64,000 nt of DNA from Populus alba (lineage: Eukaryota > Streptophyta > Magnoliopsida > Malpighiales > Salicaceae), in the NCBI RefSeq assembly GCF_005239225.2, contig NC_133298.1, positions 3,534,001 through 3,598,000 of the forward strand, given 5' to 3'. The stretch's first letter is position 1. Every line of letters begins with the position of its first letter. This document shows positions 1 to 17,240 of the stretch, piece after piece. Made by a program: the position numbers and the translations under genes. The notes under the pieces are model-generated. The model saw only the letters and a program-made list of their open reading frames with translations, did not search any database and had not been told where the DNA came from.

Positions 1-1298
1 AGTAGATGATAGATATGGAATGAAATTTAAATTATTTTTGGCCATACACAAAATTGAGAAAACCATGGTTCTGGAACTACTTTTATTTGAAAGGTTGACT
101 CTGTAATTTATTGATTTAGAGTTTGGATAGATAAAAGTGAATTTTATCTTAAATCATATATTAATTTAAGCTGGTAATATTTTTTTATTATTTAAATCCA
201 TGTTATTTCTGTTTTTTTAATTATTCAAAATGATATTATTCTAAAAAATATTAAAAAAACAAAAAACAAAATCTATTGAACTTTGATTAACCTATAACCA
301 TGGAGAAAATGTCCTGACATGGGATTATAAAATGATGTTTTTTCTTCATTAGAGTTCAGGGGTTCGCGGACAGGCTGGGCAGGGTTCGGGCCTTAATTAA
401 CGCTACTAAGACTCTAATTGAAGACTGGCCTTCATTCTTGAAACTCGTTGGACTGAGCATAAGACTTCTTTATAAACCAAGTTCTTACAATTTGTCTGGC
501 CCAACTCTATCCAATTCAATCTTATTTACCCTTATGATAGTTTTATTATTAAATCTAAATCAAGTGGTTAATATTTAAATCTCCACTTAATTTCTTACCA
601 GATATTTGGATATGAGAATTAAGCTATACCCACAATACTTAGATGTGACAAGTTAGAGAAGCTTGATTTGCTATCACGTCAAGTGATTTAGTTCTGATAG
701 CTATATCAAAACTTAAATGTTTTGGGCTTAATAACAACTTATTTATTTAAAAAAAAATTAAAAAAATATTTGATGAATAGATAAAAAAAAAAAAAAAAGT
801 AAAATTATTATTATATTAGATAGTAAAGTGTTTATTTATTTATAATAAAATTTCTCATATATATAAGTATTCAAGCTATACTCACTCTAAAATATAATTT
901 TCTGATTCGAAAATCAATCTAGAAAAAATTTGAAGTGTTAAATCACTAAGTTATTGTATCAATTTGAATTAATTTTTTTTTCATTTAAATGATGTTTTAT
1001 TCTCTTAAAAAAATTTAGTATTCATTTGACTTAGATTTAATGGGGCTAATTGAGTGTGATTAATCAAATTTATTCGGATGAAGTTTTTATATCCAATTAC
1101 AAATTCTTGTATTGCAAGAATTTTTTTATGCTTTCTATTTCTTCTGTGAGGGAGAAATAAATCAATAAGAAAGTTTTGAACAAAAGGTTGGTGGAAAAGG
1201 GTCAACTCGTGTGGCAGTAGGTAAGCTTAGATAACAAAGCGGAAGCATTAGGTAAGCCAATACCCATTAACAAAATATTATTGAGAGGAATTCAAGAA
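1..1298. other. Intergenic region and upstream region of the steroid-binding protein gene
   Basis: AT-rich sequence with several poly-A and poly-T runs. I see no gene, RNA gene or complete transposon in it. The last few hundred bases should hold the promoter and 5'UTR of the gene starting at 1299, but no single TATA box stands out among the many AT-rich stretches. Confidence 0.5.
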
Positions 1299-2164
1299 AT
1301 GGGCCTCTACGCAACTGCAATGGAAACCATGGAAGCATACACAGGCCTATCGCCGGCAGCGTTTTTCACGATTGCCGCCGTTATGGTGGTGGTTTACAAG
1401 ATAGTTTGCAGCATGTTTGTGGACCCAGAAGAGTTTGACAAGAAGCCCATCAACGCGAGTGGTAGCATCGCCACCAACCAACCACCACCACCAGAACCAC
1501 AACCACAACCACAACCACAACCACCAACAATTCAGGAGCCAGTTCAGTTGGGAGATGTTACTGAAGAGGAATTGAGAGCTTATGATGGTTCTGATCCTAA
1601 TAAGCCTCTTCTCATGGCTATCAAAGGCAAGATCTATGATGTCTCTCGCTCCAGGTAATTCCTCTCTTTCTCTCTGATTGCTGCTGCTGTTCTTGTTTTG
1701 TAAAATAAACATTTCTGGTCGGATTAGCTTAGAAGCTTCAAATTAGCACCGAATGTATCATACGATTTTCAATTGGGTCCCAAAATAACAATTTTACCAA
1801 TTAGGTCCTAAATGGCTTAAACATTTCTCAATTGGGTCCTTCTATCAATTCTTATAACATTACTTGTCATGCCTGAAAACAATTCTGAAACTCAACTTGG
1901 TGTGCACTGTGCAGGATGTTTTATGGTCCTGGTGGTCCATATGCATTGTTTGCCGGAAGGGAAGCTAGCAGGGCCTTAGCACTCATGTCTTTCGACCCCC
2001 GAGATCTTAACGGGAACCTTGAAGGCTTAAGTGAACCTGAGCTTGAAGTTTTACAGGACTGGGAATATAAATTCATGGAAAAATATGTGAAGGTCGGGCA
2101 GCTTGTGGGCACTGATCAAGCTGTTAATGGAGGTGAAGTCCAAGAGAGTGAGAAACATGACTGA
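1299..2164 (+). CDS. MSBP: Membrane steroid-binding protein (MAPR family, cytochrome b5-like)
   Basis: Two exons, 1299-1654 and 1915-2164, split an AGG codon (CCAG/GTAATT donor, TGTGCAG acceptor) and give a 201-residue protein, about the usual size of plant MSBP1/MSBP2. An N-terminal hydrophobic segment at about residues 19-41 should anchor it in the membrane. A proline/glutamine linker follows (PPPPEPQPQPQPQPP), then the cytochrome b5-like heme/steroid-binding fold from about residue 85, with YDGSDP, the GKIYDVS block and the MFYGPGGPYALFAGREASRA block typical of MAPR proteins. The family binds sterols and heme; Arabidopsis members act at the plasma membrane or ER in steroid signalling and in organising monolignol P450s. 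The ATG at 1299 is chosen over an upstream in-frame TTG because it starts directly before the anchor. The tail is acidic. No damage is seen. Confidence 0.92.
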
Positions 2165-3935
2165 AATCAGGAGCAATGAAAGCTAAGTTTAAGCATGGTT
2201 TTTGATGGTTGCCAAGTATATAGAAGTGTATGCAATACATTATTGTAGCAGAGGCATGCATTACATGGATGGAGAGCTACTTGCTGAACATAGATGGTAA
2301 GTTTAAACTGAAAGTAGCTTTTAATTTGAACCTACTGGTCATGAAAACATAATTGATGATTTGGCTTTGCCTGATTCACATAGTTTCTTTATCTGTTTCA
2401 TTTTCTTACAACCAAGAGTGATTCAAACGAGTAGTTCTTGGACCTAGAAGTGGAATGGTTACAATCTTAAGAACTGTGTTTGGTCCTTCACCAGCCAACC
2501 CTTAATCCCAATCAATAAGCCACAGATAAATTCTCCCAGACATGAATGAAGAGTAAAATTCAAAAGATGAATCAATTTCCGAATTCCATGTCATAAGACC
2601 GTCTGTTTTGTTTCGCCAATATTCATATGGATTTTGGGACGATGGATTGCCAGTTGAAACAATTTTGTTGATTTGAAAAACCCAGAAGAATATTTCAGCA
2701 AAGAATTGAAAAACCCAGATGTAAAAGAATATATTTTATCCAAGCGATGCTTAACTGCAGAACGGTTCTGCCAGAACCTAGTCAGTAGTCACTACGATGC
2801 AGAAGACACAACAGTGCAAGAAGAAGACGAATTTAGCAACAGTGCATGAACTTTAACCTACTAATATATGTGCTAACAGTGTTGGCAGTCACAGATGGCT
2901 TTCCGTGAATTAACTTTTCACCTTCAAAAGCCCATTTGTGCAATAATTTAAGCTCACATCCCCCCAGATCAACCACCCTTGTTGTTTCACATCCACGTTG
3001 ACGGAGTTTGAGCAAGCAAGAAGAGCTGCAGAGAATGCAACATAGAGGGCGGCAGATGGATTAAAAGACTGCTAGGGAGAATGATTGTGTTATTTTTTAA
3101 AATATTTTTTATTTTGAAATATTTTAAAATAATATTATTTTATTTTTTAAAAATTATTCTTGGTATTTACATATATATAAAAATATTAATTTGAAAAAAC
3201 AAATATTTAAATTTTTTTAAAACACTTTAAAAAAAAAAAACCAAACATTCCAGAAGAGAGAAGTTTTTGCCTTTGGAATTGAAAAATCCAGATGGGTCTC
3301 CATATAATACTTAGAAATTGTCGATACCATCAAAAATCGTTGTTTGTTTAGGACCGCTGGCTTAACCATTTGCATCTAGAGATGGGTTTCGCTCATTATT
3401 GTCTTAACAGTTCTTTATCGTGAAATTATGTCCGCCACCTAATCTGATCTGCTTTTTATATTTTAAAAATAATTTTAAAAAATAATTTTTAAATTTATTT
3501 TAAATTAAATTTTTGTTTGATATTTTTAAATCATTTTCATGTACTATTATTAAAAATAATTTTTTAAAAAATATTTTTAAATAAATAATCAATTAACAAA
3601 GTCAATTAACACGCCTTAAATACACGGGTGTTTACCCTGTAAATTACCAAAGTAAATTAACAATCATTAATACCTGATTTAACTTCTTTTAAAAAAAAAG
3701 TAATGCTAATTTAATTTATTTTTATATAAATCTTGAAATTATTAATCTTGATTAATCTATTCAACTATTCAACTAGCAATCCAAACCTTGCCACCTTACT
3801 CAGGTTTAATAACTTCGGGAGTAGGCATAATGATTTCTTTTTTTAGGATAAATTGGCAGAAAAAAGAGAGAAAAAAACCAAATAAAGGCAAAATGACATA
3901 AAACTTGTCTGAAACGCGGGATGTGAATTTAAGCT
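2165..3935. other. 3' flank and intergenic region with a MITE-like stretch
   Basis: The first 200 bases are probably 3'UTR of the upstream gene. From about 3085 to 3260 there is an AT-rich block of the pattern that recurs through the window: runs of TTTTTATTTTTTAAAAAATTATT bounded by degenerate CAAACA-type ends, as in short non-autonomous transposons. A short open frame on the minus strand at 2833-3015 matches nothing I recognise. The rest is featureless to me. Confidence 0.4.
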
Positions 3936-3943
3936 GCGTGAAT

Positions 3944-4860
3944 CAAGGTTTGTCAATACCGTTTTGACAGGTGTTTTGTTTTTTTCAATTGGAACGGAAT
4001 ATTTTGATTTTGGAGTGTTTCGACGTGCCGTTTCGAATTTGTACTATTGATATATATATTTATAATTTATAAAATATATAAAACTCAAACTAATAATTTT
4101 TAAAAAATAAATTTAAAATAAACTAATTAAATTATATTTTCATGGCTTCGTCCTTTCGGCTTATAATTAAGTGATAATTAATGACATTAATTTTGAAGTT
4201 GTTCGATACCACAACAAATTAATTAATCACTACCACTGACAATGAGATGACAATAATTAGGAACTTTCTTGTGTGTAATTAAAGAATATAATTCTGCCTG
4301 CTATGTGTAGAATTCAAAGCTTTGGCGTGGTTAACAATCAAGAACTTTATTTATTTATTTTCAAAGTTTCAAATTAAAACGACAAGGATCAGAGGCTTTG
4401 CAATTTAAAATTAGTGTGTCATCATCCTCCCATTTGGAGATTAATAATTTAATATTGCTAATTGTCCAAGAAACGACAAGCACTAGAGTATTATTTGTTG
4501 ACCCATGATAAACAATAATTTATCTGCACAAAGGGTTAGTGCTGGAAGGACGTTTTTATAGTTTATTGATTTGAACTTGAACAGAGAAAAGAGAAAAGAG
4601 ATCGCATCTTAGCTTTGGGTGTACTGTGCAGTTAATGAAAAGGAACCGGGTTTAATTTGGAGTCTTTGACTCGATGGCTTTAACCCGAAACGGAACACTT
4701 GGATTTCGGCCGAAACGTTCCGGCCGGAATTTGACCAGAATTTCCGGATCAACTCGAGATTTTAAGCGAGGTGAAACTTGTTCCGTTTTATTTTGGTTTT
4801 TTAACTGGTACGAGACGTTCCGGGTATTCCGGCCGAAATGGAACGGTATTAACAACCCTG
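3944..4860. mobile_element. hAT-type non-autonomous DNA transposon, 917 bp
   Basis: The element is bounded by a perfect 8-bp direct repeat, GCGTGAAT, at 3936-3943 and 4861-4868. The left end reads CAAGGTTTGTCAATACCG; the reverse complement of the right end reads CAGGGTTGTTAATACCG, so the ends are imperfect terminal inverted repeats of about 17 bp. Eight-base target duplications and CA(G)GG-type ends are characteristic of the hAT superfamily. The interior holds no transposase. Its right part (4680-4850) is rich in CCGGAA/TTCCGG motifs, giving a spurious open frame on each strand. Confidence 0.85.
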
Positions 4861-4868
4861 GCGTGAAT

Positions 4869-5478
4869 GGGTCGAACTACTGTGCAAGTCAGCCTTCTAA
4901 AATTAAACAACAAATTCCATACGAGAATAGTAAAAATACGAACAGTATGATTTTAGAAACTTTGAATTATTGACTTGGGAAAGGACTTGGTCAGTATCTA
5001 AGTGTCCGTCGATAATTAGAGGGTTTTTTTTTTAATAATGATTAAAAGTATAATAGTATTTGTTTTTTTATTTAAAAATATATCAAAATAATATTTTTTT
5101 ATTTTTTTAAAATGTATTTATAATAAAAAATTATTTTTAATATTAACATATTAAAAAAAACTGAAAAGCAACAATGAAAGTAGCAAAATCTATCTATAGA
5201 TGAGAAGAGATTGGATGATCAGTTGATTAATTACCATGCAAAATGATTAAGTATTGAATCCACCATCTTACCCAGTGGAAGAAAATGTCATTGTTTTTAA
5301 TCCTATGTATAGATCATTAAAAGAAAACAACGATCAAGTGATTCTCTTGACATGGTCAATACATATGCCTGGTCCATTCGATTTCTTGACGTATGTAGCC
5401 CTTAAGCACACGCTTTTACGGAAATTTCTTCAGATACGTAAAAAGTTATCATTGTTCGTCTGTGATCGCCGAAAACAG
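4869..5478. other. Intergenic region upstream of the small gene at 5675
   Basis: AT-rich DNA with a MITE-like block at about 5030-5165 (poly-T, TTTATTTAAAAATATATC and poly-A runs). No gene seen. The part nearest 5479 should contain the upstream promoter of the next gene. Confidence 0.35.
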
Positions 5479-5488
5479 TATATATATA
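5479..5488 (+). promoter_or_regulatory. TATA box of the small gene at 5675
   Basis: A run of TATATATATA followed by GGAGGAG lies about 190 bp before the ATG at 5675. That fits a TATA box with a 5'UTR of roughly 160 nt. It is placed by position and sequence only; the transcription start has not been seen. Confidence 0.5.
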
Positions 5489-5674
5489 GGAGGAGCGTTC
5501 GAGTGTTCTCTCACCAATATTGTCAGCAACAAAAAAAAAAAAGTGGCTCTCTCACGCACCCAGCCGGCTTGAAAAACACAAACCCTAGCTAGATATATAG
5601 GTGAATATTGCTTTTAATAACCACGAGTTTGCTTGCTTCTTATAGAGAACAGTTTCAATCTCTTATAGAATCCA

Positions 5675-6437
5675 ATGAGGATTATTCAGTGGATTAAAAC
5701 GATGTTCCGGAAGTTGCTGAATAAAAAGGTGAGTGTGCAATGAATTTCTTTGATGCATGGTTCCTTGCTCAGTTTGTTTTCTATCCAAGAGTTCCAAACC
5801 GGTGAACTCAGTCATTTGGTTAGTAGAGCCCAAAACGTATTTCAAGTTGAATTTTGTATGGTTCCTTACTTGGACGAGGTTCATTTGGTTTTTCAAAATT
5901 ATCTACATAACTGGTGAGTGGAGCCCAAAAGAAGGTGCTTTCCAAAACCTCCAATTTGAAGATCTTACACAGTTTGAAAGAAGAGAGGTTTGGGTGTATT
6001 AACGAAATTCAACTTGAAACTATTGTAAGCTGTAGCCAACACAGAGGACCAATCCAACTATGGCTTTTGTTATCTTTCAAGCTATTGCATGTTGTTGAAT
6101 TGTTTCTTACATTTATATATTGTTTTTCCAGGTAACTAGGCCTGATGATTTTTTGAGAGAGGATCAAGAAGCTTTACTAGAAAGAAATCCCCATGGAGAC
6201 CTAACATGCCAATGTTGTATGAAGGAAATGCGTGGCCTTGAGGAACAAGTAGCTCACAAAGACAGGGAAATACAGTACTATAAGGGGCTCCTTAGTTCTA
6301 AAGATCAGGAAATTCGAAGGCTTGAAAAAATGAATATGCCACAGAACCCACAGAGCAGACCATGGTATCCAGAAGAAGACATGCTTGGAGCACGTCCATC
6401 TCTTGAAGAAAACCGTACTCCATCGGGATTATATTAG
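5675..6437 (+). CDS. Small basic/coiled-coil protein of unknown function, two exons
   Basis: Exons 5675-5728 and 6132-6437 join in phase 0 (AAG/GTGAGT donor, TTTTTCCAG acceptor) to a 119-residue protein. The first 18 residues form a short basic, amphipathic stretch (Trp, Ile, Leu, Phe with Arg/Lys). The second exon has a CQCC cysteine pair near residue 48 and then a charged heptad-like helix (residues about 50-80) that looks like a coiled coil, with a proline-rich tail. I do not recognise the family. Coding support comes from consensus splice sites, the clean open second exon, a TATA box upstream and a heptad pattern. The start is the first ATG after the TATA box that reads into the donor. 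A different first exon cannot be excluded. Confidence 0.6.
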
Positions 6438-7173
6438 TTTTGTAGCCTAAAGCTTATTGGACCTCCAATGGAACCAACATAGCAGCTCATGTATGTAGAG
6501 TTACTTGTGCTCATCTATATACTTGTAAACAAGTATATGTTGGGTCATTATCAGTTATAGTAAATTGTATTTAAAGAACACATGTCATAAGATTAAACAT
6601 GCTGATTATTGTCATCAAATGATAATTTTCTAGCAAGCAGAATAGCATTGGAGCTGGAGTAATTATGGTATGGAGACAAATAAATAGAATGATTGATTGA
6701 TTTAAAGGCATGAGACAGTCTTTAAAGTGTTTAATTTTCTTACACCAAATCGGCGTCTTTATAATACAATTGAACTCTTTAAAAAACTAAGAGGAAAAGG
6801 TCATAACAACTCTGGTTTTTATGTTCGACTATCGCTTGTTGGCTGGTGAAGGAAATTGGTAGAGAGTGATGGGAAAAAGACCGAGCCAATATCTTCCGAG
6901 TATCTATCATGCATATACACACGCACGCACACTCGTATATATTCTTTATCATCTACAAATAATAGAAATAACAATAAGAAAAGAGAAGGTAGCCAGTTTC
7001 CATGGAGGTTATTTACACTAACAATAAGAAAAAGAAATTAGGCAGAATTAAGTGCATTAGATGCCAGATCAATAATTTCAAAATTGCGAACGTGCTCATC
7101 AAATTTTATAACAAACACTAAATAGTTCGGAGATAACTCATACTTTGGTGCATTCAAGCGAAGTATCTATCAC
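6438..7173. other. Intergenic region between convergent genes
   Basis: This stretch holds the 3' ends of two convergent genes: the small gene on + and the coatomer gene on -. A short CA/AC-rich patch is at about 6915-6935. No further gene or repeat is evident. Confidence 0.4.
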
Positions 7174-11831
<4,658 letters not shown>

Positions 11832-12240
11832 CCTGATGTAACTGGCACAGAAATTAACACCTACAGAACAGAACCAAAAGAAATTAAATAACAAATTTAT
11901 CTAATCAAAATATAAATTGCACGGATCTACGAAGAGATAAATTCAGATCTAACTAAACAGCGAGATCACGAAATGGGCATGTTTGGTTTCTGAGAAAACC
12001 AAGGAAAATTACGAATTCATTCAACGATTTAAAATATCAGATCTGACAGGCAAGCACAAGTGGGATAGTAATAACAAAATCATGAGATCGCGGATTGAAA
12101 TTCGATGGATCAATGGCTGAAATTTGATTTTGAGTGAGAGAGATCCGACGGTGGAGATTTGAGAAGGAGGAAATTTAGTTACCTGAATAGGAAGCGGAGA
12201 GAGTGTTGTGCGAGAGAAACGGGGTGTTTGGGCTGTGAAT
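11832..12240 (-). other. 5'UTR exons and 5'UTR intron of the delta-COP gene
   Basis: Directly before the ATG, the transcript-strand sequence has an acceptor (TTCTGTAG) at 11861, and a CAG/GTAACT donor lies at about 12182. A 5'UTR intron of about 320 bp (11861-12182) therefore separates a leader exon (about 12183-12240) from a short leader piece at 11832-11860 that ends in the start codon. The start codon is itself the last three bases of its exon. Leader introns of this kind are common in highly expressed plant housekeeping genes. The transcription start is not located. Confidence 0.65.
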
Positions 12241-12409
12241 AAGAGAGTGACAGGGCGAACGTGAGGAAGACGAGGAGGAAGGAGACGAGGAATTGGGTTT
12301 TATTTTATTTATTTATTAATTAATTAATTAATGTAAATGTAATTAATGTAAGTGTCGAACTAATTTGTATATACATCGACTAATTTTAAAATTTTAAAAC
12401 GATTGTTTA

Positions 12410-13375
12410 ATTAATGATTGTTTGCTGGAAATTAATTTTTTTTAAAAAAATAAATTCCAGAAAAAATAAATTTCGAGAAAATATTTTCCGATATTTGATA
12501 ATGTAATGAAAAATAAGTTGGAAAATATTTTCCAGTGTTTGGTTTTGTCATGGAAAATAAGCTGGAAAATAATTCATTAATATTTTATTTTTCTCAAGTT
12601 TATTAAATTAATGAGAAATAAATCTTACAGATTAAAAAGTTGAATGAGAATGAAATTGAAAAAAAATATATAATTTCATAAATTATCTCAAATAAAATAA
12701 ATAATAATTAAAATAATAGAGATCAAATCTAAAAAATTAAAAAAAAATAAAGAAATTAAAATAATAATAATCATCATTTCATAAATTATTTCAAATAAAA
12801 TAAATAACAATCAAAAGAATGAGGACCAGATTTGATAGATAAAAAATTTCATTAAAAAAACGATAAGGAAAAAGCAAATAACAATTATAAAAATAAGGAC
12901 CAGAGTTAATATAAAAATGAAATTTTAAGAAATGAAATTAAAAAATAAATATTCAAAACAAAATATATATAACAATCAAAAGTTGGATGATCAAATTTGA
13001 TATAATCAGAAAATAATGACATTTCTAAATTTTTCACAACTTCTGGAAAATGTTTTCCCTCCAAATTTTTCAGTAAAACATTTCCCTGAAAACCAAGCCA
13101 AACTTTTCTTTTATGGAAAATGTTTTCCATTGACCAACTTTCTAAATGGCAAATAAACACAAAAAAGTTTGGAAATTGATTTTTCAGAAACCACTTTCCG
13201 GAAAACAAACACAACTAAAAGGAAAATACTTCCCTGAAAACCAAGCCAAATTTTTCTTTGACTGAAATTGACTGGAAAATATTTTTTGTTGACCAGAAAG
13301 TATTTTTTGTTAACCAACTTTTCTAATAACAAACAGACATAGAAAAATTTAGAAAATGATTTCTCGAAAACTACT
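12410..13375. repeat. AT-rich interspersed repeat with TGGAAAATATTTTCC motifs
   Basis: Both ends carry many copies of GGAAAATATTTTCC-like and TTTTCCAG/CTGGAAAA motifs in both orientations (12475-12570 and 13030-13370). The centre holds blocks such as AAATAAATAACAATCAAAAG and ATTTGATAGATAAAAAATTT. The same central blocks recur at 35580-36010 and 44750-45220, so this is a dispersed family. The subterminal motif clusters suggest a non-autonomous DNA transposon, but I could not fix its exact ends or a target duplication. Confidence 0.6.
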
Positions 13376-14459
13376 TTAATGGGAATTAGTTTTACCTTAT
13401 CATAGGTTGATGTTATTGGAGGCCCATATCTACAGGCTTGCTGATTTCATAGTCAGGCCTGTTCCAGTTTCTGTTCTGTTTATTGAGAATATTTGGGCTC
13501 TTAGAAGGGTTAATGGGCTTCTAATTATGCTCAAAATAAACATTTAAATTACAGATAAATGTGTAAAAATGTTGTTTCATGGAGGACAATTTGCTTGACT
13601 TGAATATTTTATGACGGAGATTATTTTAGACGAGTTTACGAGTTTTTTTATTTTAAATTTTCCTGTTAAGTCGTTGCAATCTATTTCTATTTTCTTTAGA
13701 CTACTTCGATATAATAATTTTAATATAAACTTTCTCAAGTCTTATGCAATACATATCTTTCTTTCAATTTATTCTTTTATAAGTTTATTGTTTTTAACTT
13801 CGATATGCTTTTTTCATTACGTAATTTATTCGTCTTCTTTACAATTTTATTTACAACTTCATTTATCATCTCTACATGATTATTTAATTTTCTTCCCATG
13901 CAATCTAACAAATTTTTTTTGTTTTGCAAGTTTCTTGCTAATTGCAAGCATTCAATGTTTTAATAACATAAATATTTGACTAGCTCAATGTTAGCATGGC
14001 CTTGATGAGGATACTTTATGAGTAATAAAACTAAAAAATTAATTAAATTAAGAAAATAAAAAAAATAATCAAACTAAAAAAAACTGATTAGAATTTTAAA
14101 AAAATTGATCAATTCAGTTTTATTAAAAATAATTTTAATTTAATTATTTTTTTATAAAAATTATTAAATTGACCGAAAATAAACACTTCTAGAATAACTT
14201 ATTAAGTTTTTTTTTTAATGCTTAGAAAAAACGCAAAGGAAACTAACAGAATATTTGGTGAAGCACCTAGATGTGCTATTACGAAATTAAAGACTACACC
14301 TCAACAATTATTTGGTGAAGCACACAGATCTTCGAATTATAGAATTGAGAATCAGCATGAATGACGAGAGAGGGTGCATGATTTTTTTCAATATTTTCCC
14401 TTGATTTTCCACTCGATCTCTATCTACCTAAACTTTAACATCTTCTTTTATATATATAT
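13376..14459. other. Intergenic sequence, no gene seen
   Basis: AT-rich DNA. An open frame at 13611-13979 on + is low-complexity (Phe, Ile, Leu, Ser) and matches nothing I know. No RNA gene or bounded transposon was found. Confidence 0.35.
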
Positions 14460-17240
14460 ATTAACAATATCTAAATGGTGTGGGGGAATCACTGTTCCCC
14501 ACACACAAATCACTGTGGATTACAACAGTAATCCACAGTGTTTTCCTCCTTTTTTCTTTTTTTTTCCTAACTTTCCTTTTTTTTTTTTTCGTTTTTTTTT
14601 TCAAATTTACTTTTTTTTCAGCTTTTCTATTTTTTTTTAAATTATTTTTTGTTAATTTTACTTTTTAAATATTGACCTGGTTAAAATTTTTGCTTTGTAA
14701 TTTTTTTTTTAAAATACTCTGGATTGTTGTGATGTTTTTCTACATAGTTTTTCTATTTTATTTCTTTATTTTTTAAAATTATATTTGTTGATTTTTTTTA
14801 ATATTGAGCTGATTGAGAGTTTAGTTTTGTAATTTTTTTTCTTTAAAACATTATTGATTGCTATAATGTTTCTCCGCGTGGTTTTTTTTATGATTTTTTC
14901 TGAAATTATTTTTTTTTATTTTATTTTTTAATATGGAGCTTTTTTTTAATATAGAGCTGGTTAAAAATTATAGTTGCAATATGTGAGGAAAGAACTGTAA
15001 CTTTCCTCGAAAATTATTGTTGATTGCTACGATGTTTTTTCCCACATGGTTTTTTTCTATTTTTTGTTATGTTTTTCCTAAAATTATCTATCAATTTTAT
15101 TTTTTTTAATTATTAAGCTGGTTAAGAATTGCAATTATAAGTAAAGACAATTTTTTCCTCACAAAACACTATGGATTGATACAGTTTTTTCTTACATAGT
15201 TTTTTTCCAGTTTTTTTTTTGTGTTTTCTTTTTTTGTAATATTTTTTTCTAAAATTATCTTCGTTGATTTTATTTTTTTTAATATTGAATTGGTTAAAAT
15301 TTAACTTTTAATAAAGCTTAATCATGTGGGGAAAGCATTGTAGCTTTCCTTACATAATTGTTTTTCCAGTTTTTTTTTTGCTACAAAGTCTCTCCGCATG
15401 GTTTTTTTTTATATATAATTTTTTTCAAATGGTGTGGGGAAATCACTGTTCCCTCACACACAAAACACTGTGGATTACAATAGTAATCCACAGTGCTTTC
15501 CTTTTTCTTTCTTTTTTACTTTTTACTTTTCCCTCTTTTTTTTCGTTTTTTTTTTCGTTTTTTTTTTTCAAATTTACTTTTTTTTCAACTTTCTTATTTT
15601 TTCATTTTTTTTCTTTGTTTTTTTTCAAAAATTATTTTTGTTGATTTTACCTTTAAAATATTGACATGGTTAAAATTTTTGCTTTGTAATTTTTTTTTTA
15701 AAAATAATGTGGATTGCTGCGATGTTTTTCCACATAATTTTTCTATTTTATTTCTTTATTTTTTAAAATTATATTTGTCGATTTTTTTTAATATTGAACT
15801 GATTGAGAGTTTAATTTTGTATTTTTTTTTTTCTTTAAACATTGTTGATTGCTACAATATTTCTCCGCATGGTTTTTTTTTTTTATGATTTTCTTTGAAA
15901 TTATCGTTTTTTATTTTTTTTTAATATGGAGCTGGTTAAAAATTACAGTTATAATATGTGAGGAAAACAATGTAACTTTGCTCGAAAATTATTGTTGATT
16001 GCTACAGTGTTTTTCCCCACATGGTTTTTTCCTATTTTTGTTATGTTTTTCCCTAAAATTATCTTTGTCAATTTTATTTTTTAAATATTAAACTGGTTAA
16101 GAATTGCAATTACAACTAAATACAAGTTTTTCATCACAAAACACTATGGATTGATACAGTTTTTCCTCACATGGTTTTTTTTCCTGTTTTTTTCGTGTTT
16201 TTTTTTGTAATATTTTTTTTCAAAATTATCTTCATCGATTTTATTTTTTTAATATTGAATTGGTTAGAACTTAACTTTGTAATAAAGCTTAATCATGTGG
16301 GGAAAGCATTGTAGCTTTGCTCATAAAACATTGTGGATTGCTGAAGTGTCTCTTCGCTTGGTTTTTTTTATTATATTTTTTTTTCAAATTATCCTTTTCA
16401 ATTTTATTTTTTTGAATATTGAGTTGTTTGTGAATTACAATTATAAGTCATTACAAATAAGGTTAAATCATGTGGGGAAGCACTGTAGCTTTCATCACAA
16501 AACACTGTGAATTGCTATAGTATTTCCAACATGTTTTTTTTTTCCTTTTTTTGGTGTTTGTTTTGTTATTTGTTTTTTCTAAAATTATTTATGTCGATTT
16601 TTTTTTTAAATATTGAGCTGATTAAGAATTTAACTTTGTAATTTTTTTTTCTTTAAAACACTGTGAATTGTTGCAGTGTTTTTCCATGCGATTTTGTTAT
16701 GATTTTTTTCAAAATTATCTTTGTCGATTTTTTTTTAATATTAAGTTGGTTAAAAATTATAATTACAATAAAGCTAAATCATATGAGGAAAGCGTTGTAG
16801 TTTTTCTCACAAAACACTGTGGATTACTACAATATTTCTCTAAATGGTTTTTTATTTTATTTTATAGGGAAAAATGCTATAATTTTCCTCACAGAACATT
16901 GTCAATTGCTACAACGTTTTTTCTCATAGGTTTTTTTCCTCCCAAAATTATCTTTGTTGGTTTTTTTTTTCATATTAAGTTGGTAAAGAATTTACCTTTG
17001 TAATTTTTTTTTTCTTTTTATTAACTAAAAAAGCTAAATTATGTAGTGAAAGCACTGTATCTTTCCTCACAAAACACTATAGATTGCTACAAATCATTTT
17101 GTTTAGTCTCTCAATTTTTGATTACAAACATAATTTTTTTTTCCGTTATGAAATATTTGCTCTATCATACCTTTAATTTTTATTACTTATCTAGCGCTGG
17201 TTCACAATTATAATACTATCAAGTACATTTATTTTATAAA
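14460..17240. repeat. T-rich tandem array with CACTGTGGATT stem-loop units
   Basis: A region of about 2.8 kb is built from repeats of a T-rich unit that contains GTGGGGAAAGCACTGTAGCT, CTCACAAAACACTGTGGATT, GCTACAGTGTTT and TTGAGCTGGTTAAGAATT. Units recur every 150-330 bp with drift. A larger duplication is also present: GTGTGGGGGAATCACTGTTC at about 14478 recurs at about 15434, a period near 955 bp. Each unit has short inverted parts (GGATTACAACAGTAATCC at 14516-14533). Long T runs create Phe-rich spurious frames on +. It lies directly before a Helitron-like hairpin and may be the body of that element. Confidence 0.7.

Noticed and set aside
1347..1712. Trp-rich open frame opposite the first MSBP exon
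   Set aside because: It is the antisense of the proline/glutamine-rich linker of the real gene.
4674..4973. Open frame in the CCGGAA-rich part of the hAT element
   Set aside because: It runs across the element end and target duplication; it is a by-product of the repeats.
12906..13332. Minus-strand frames in the GGAAAATATTTTCC repeat
   Set aside because: The frames are AT-rich transposon sequence without protein features.
14374..17003. Several Phe-rich open frames on +
   Set aside because: They come from poly-T runs in the tandem array, with no domain or codon pattern.
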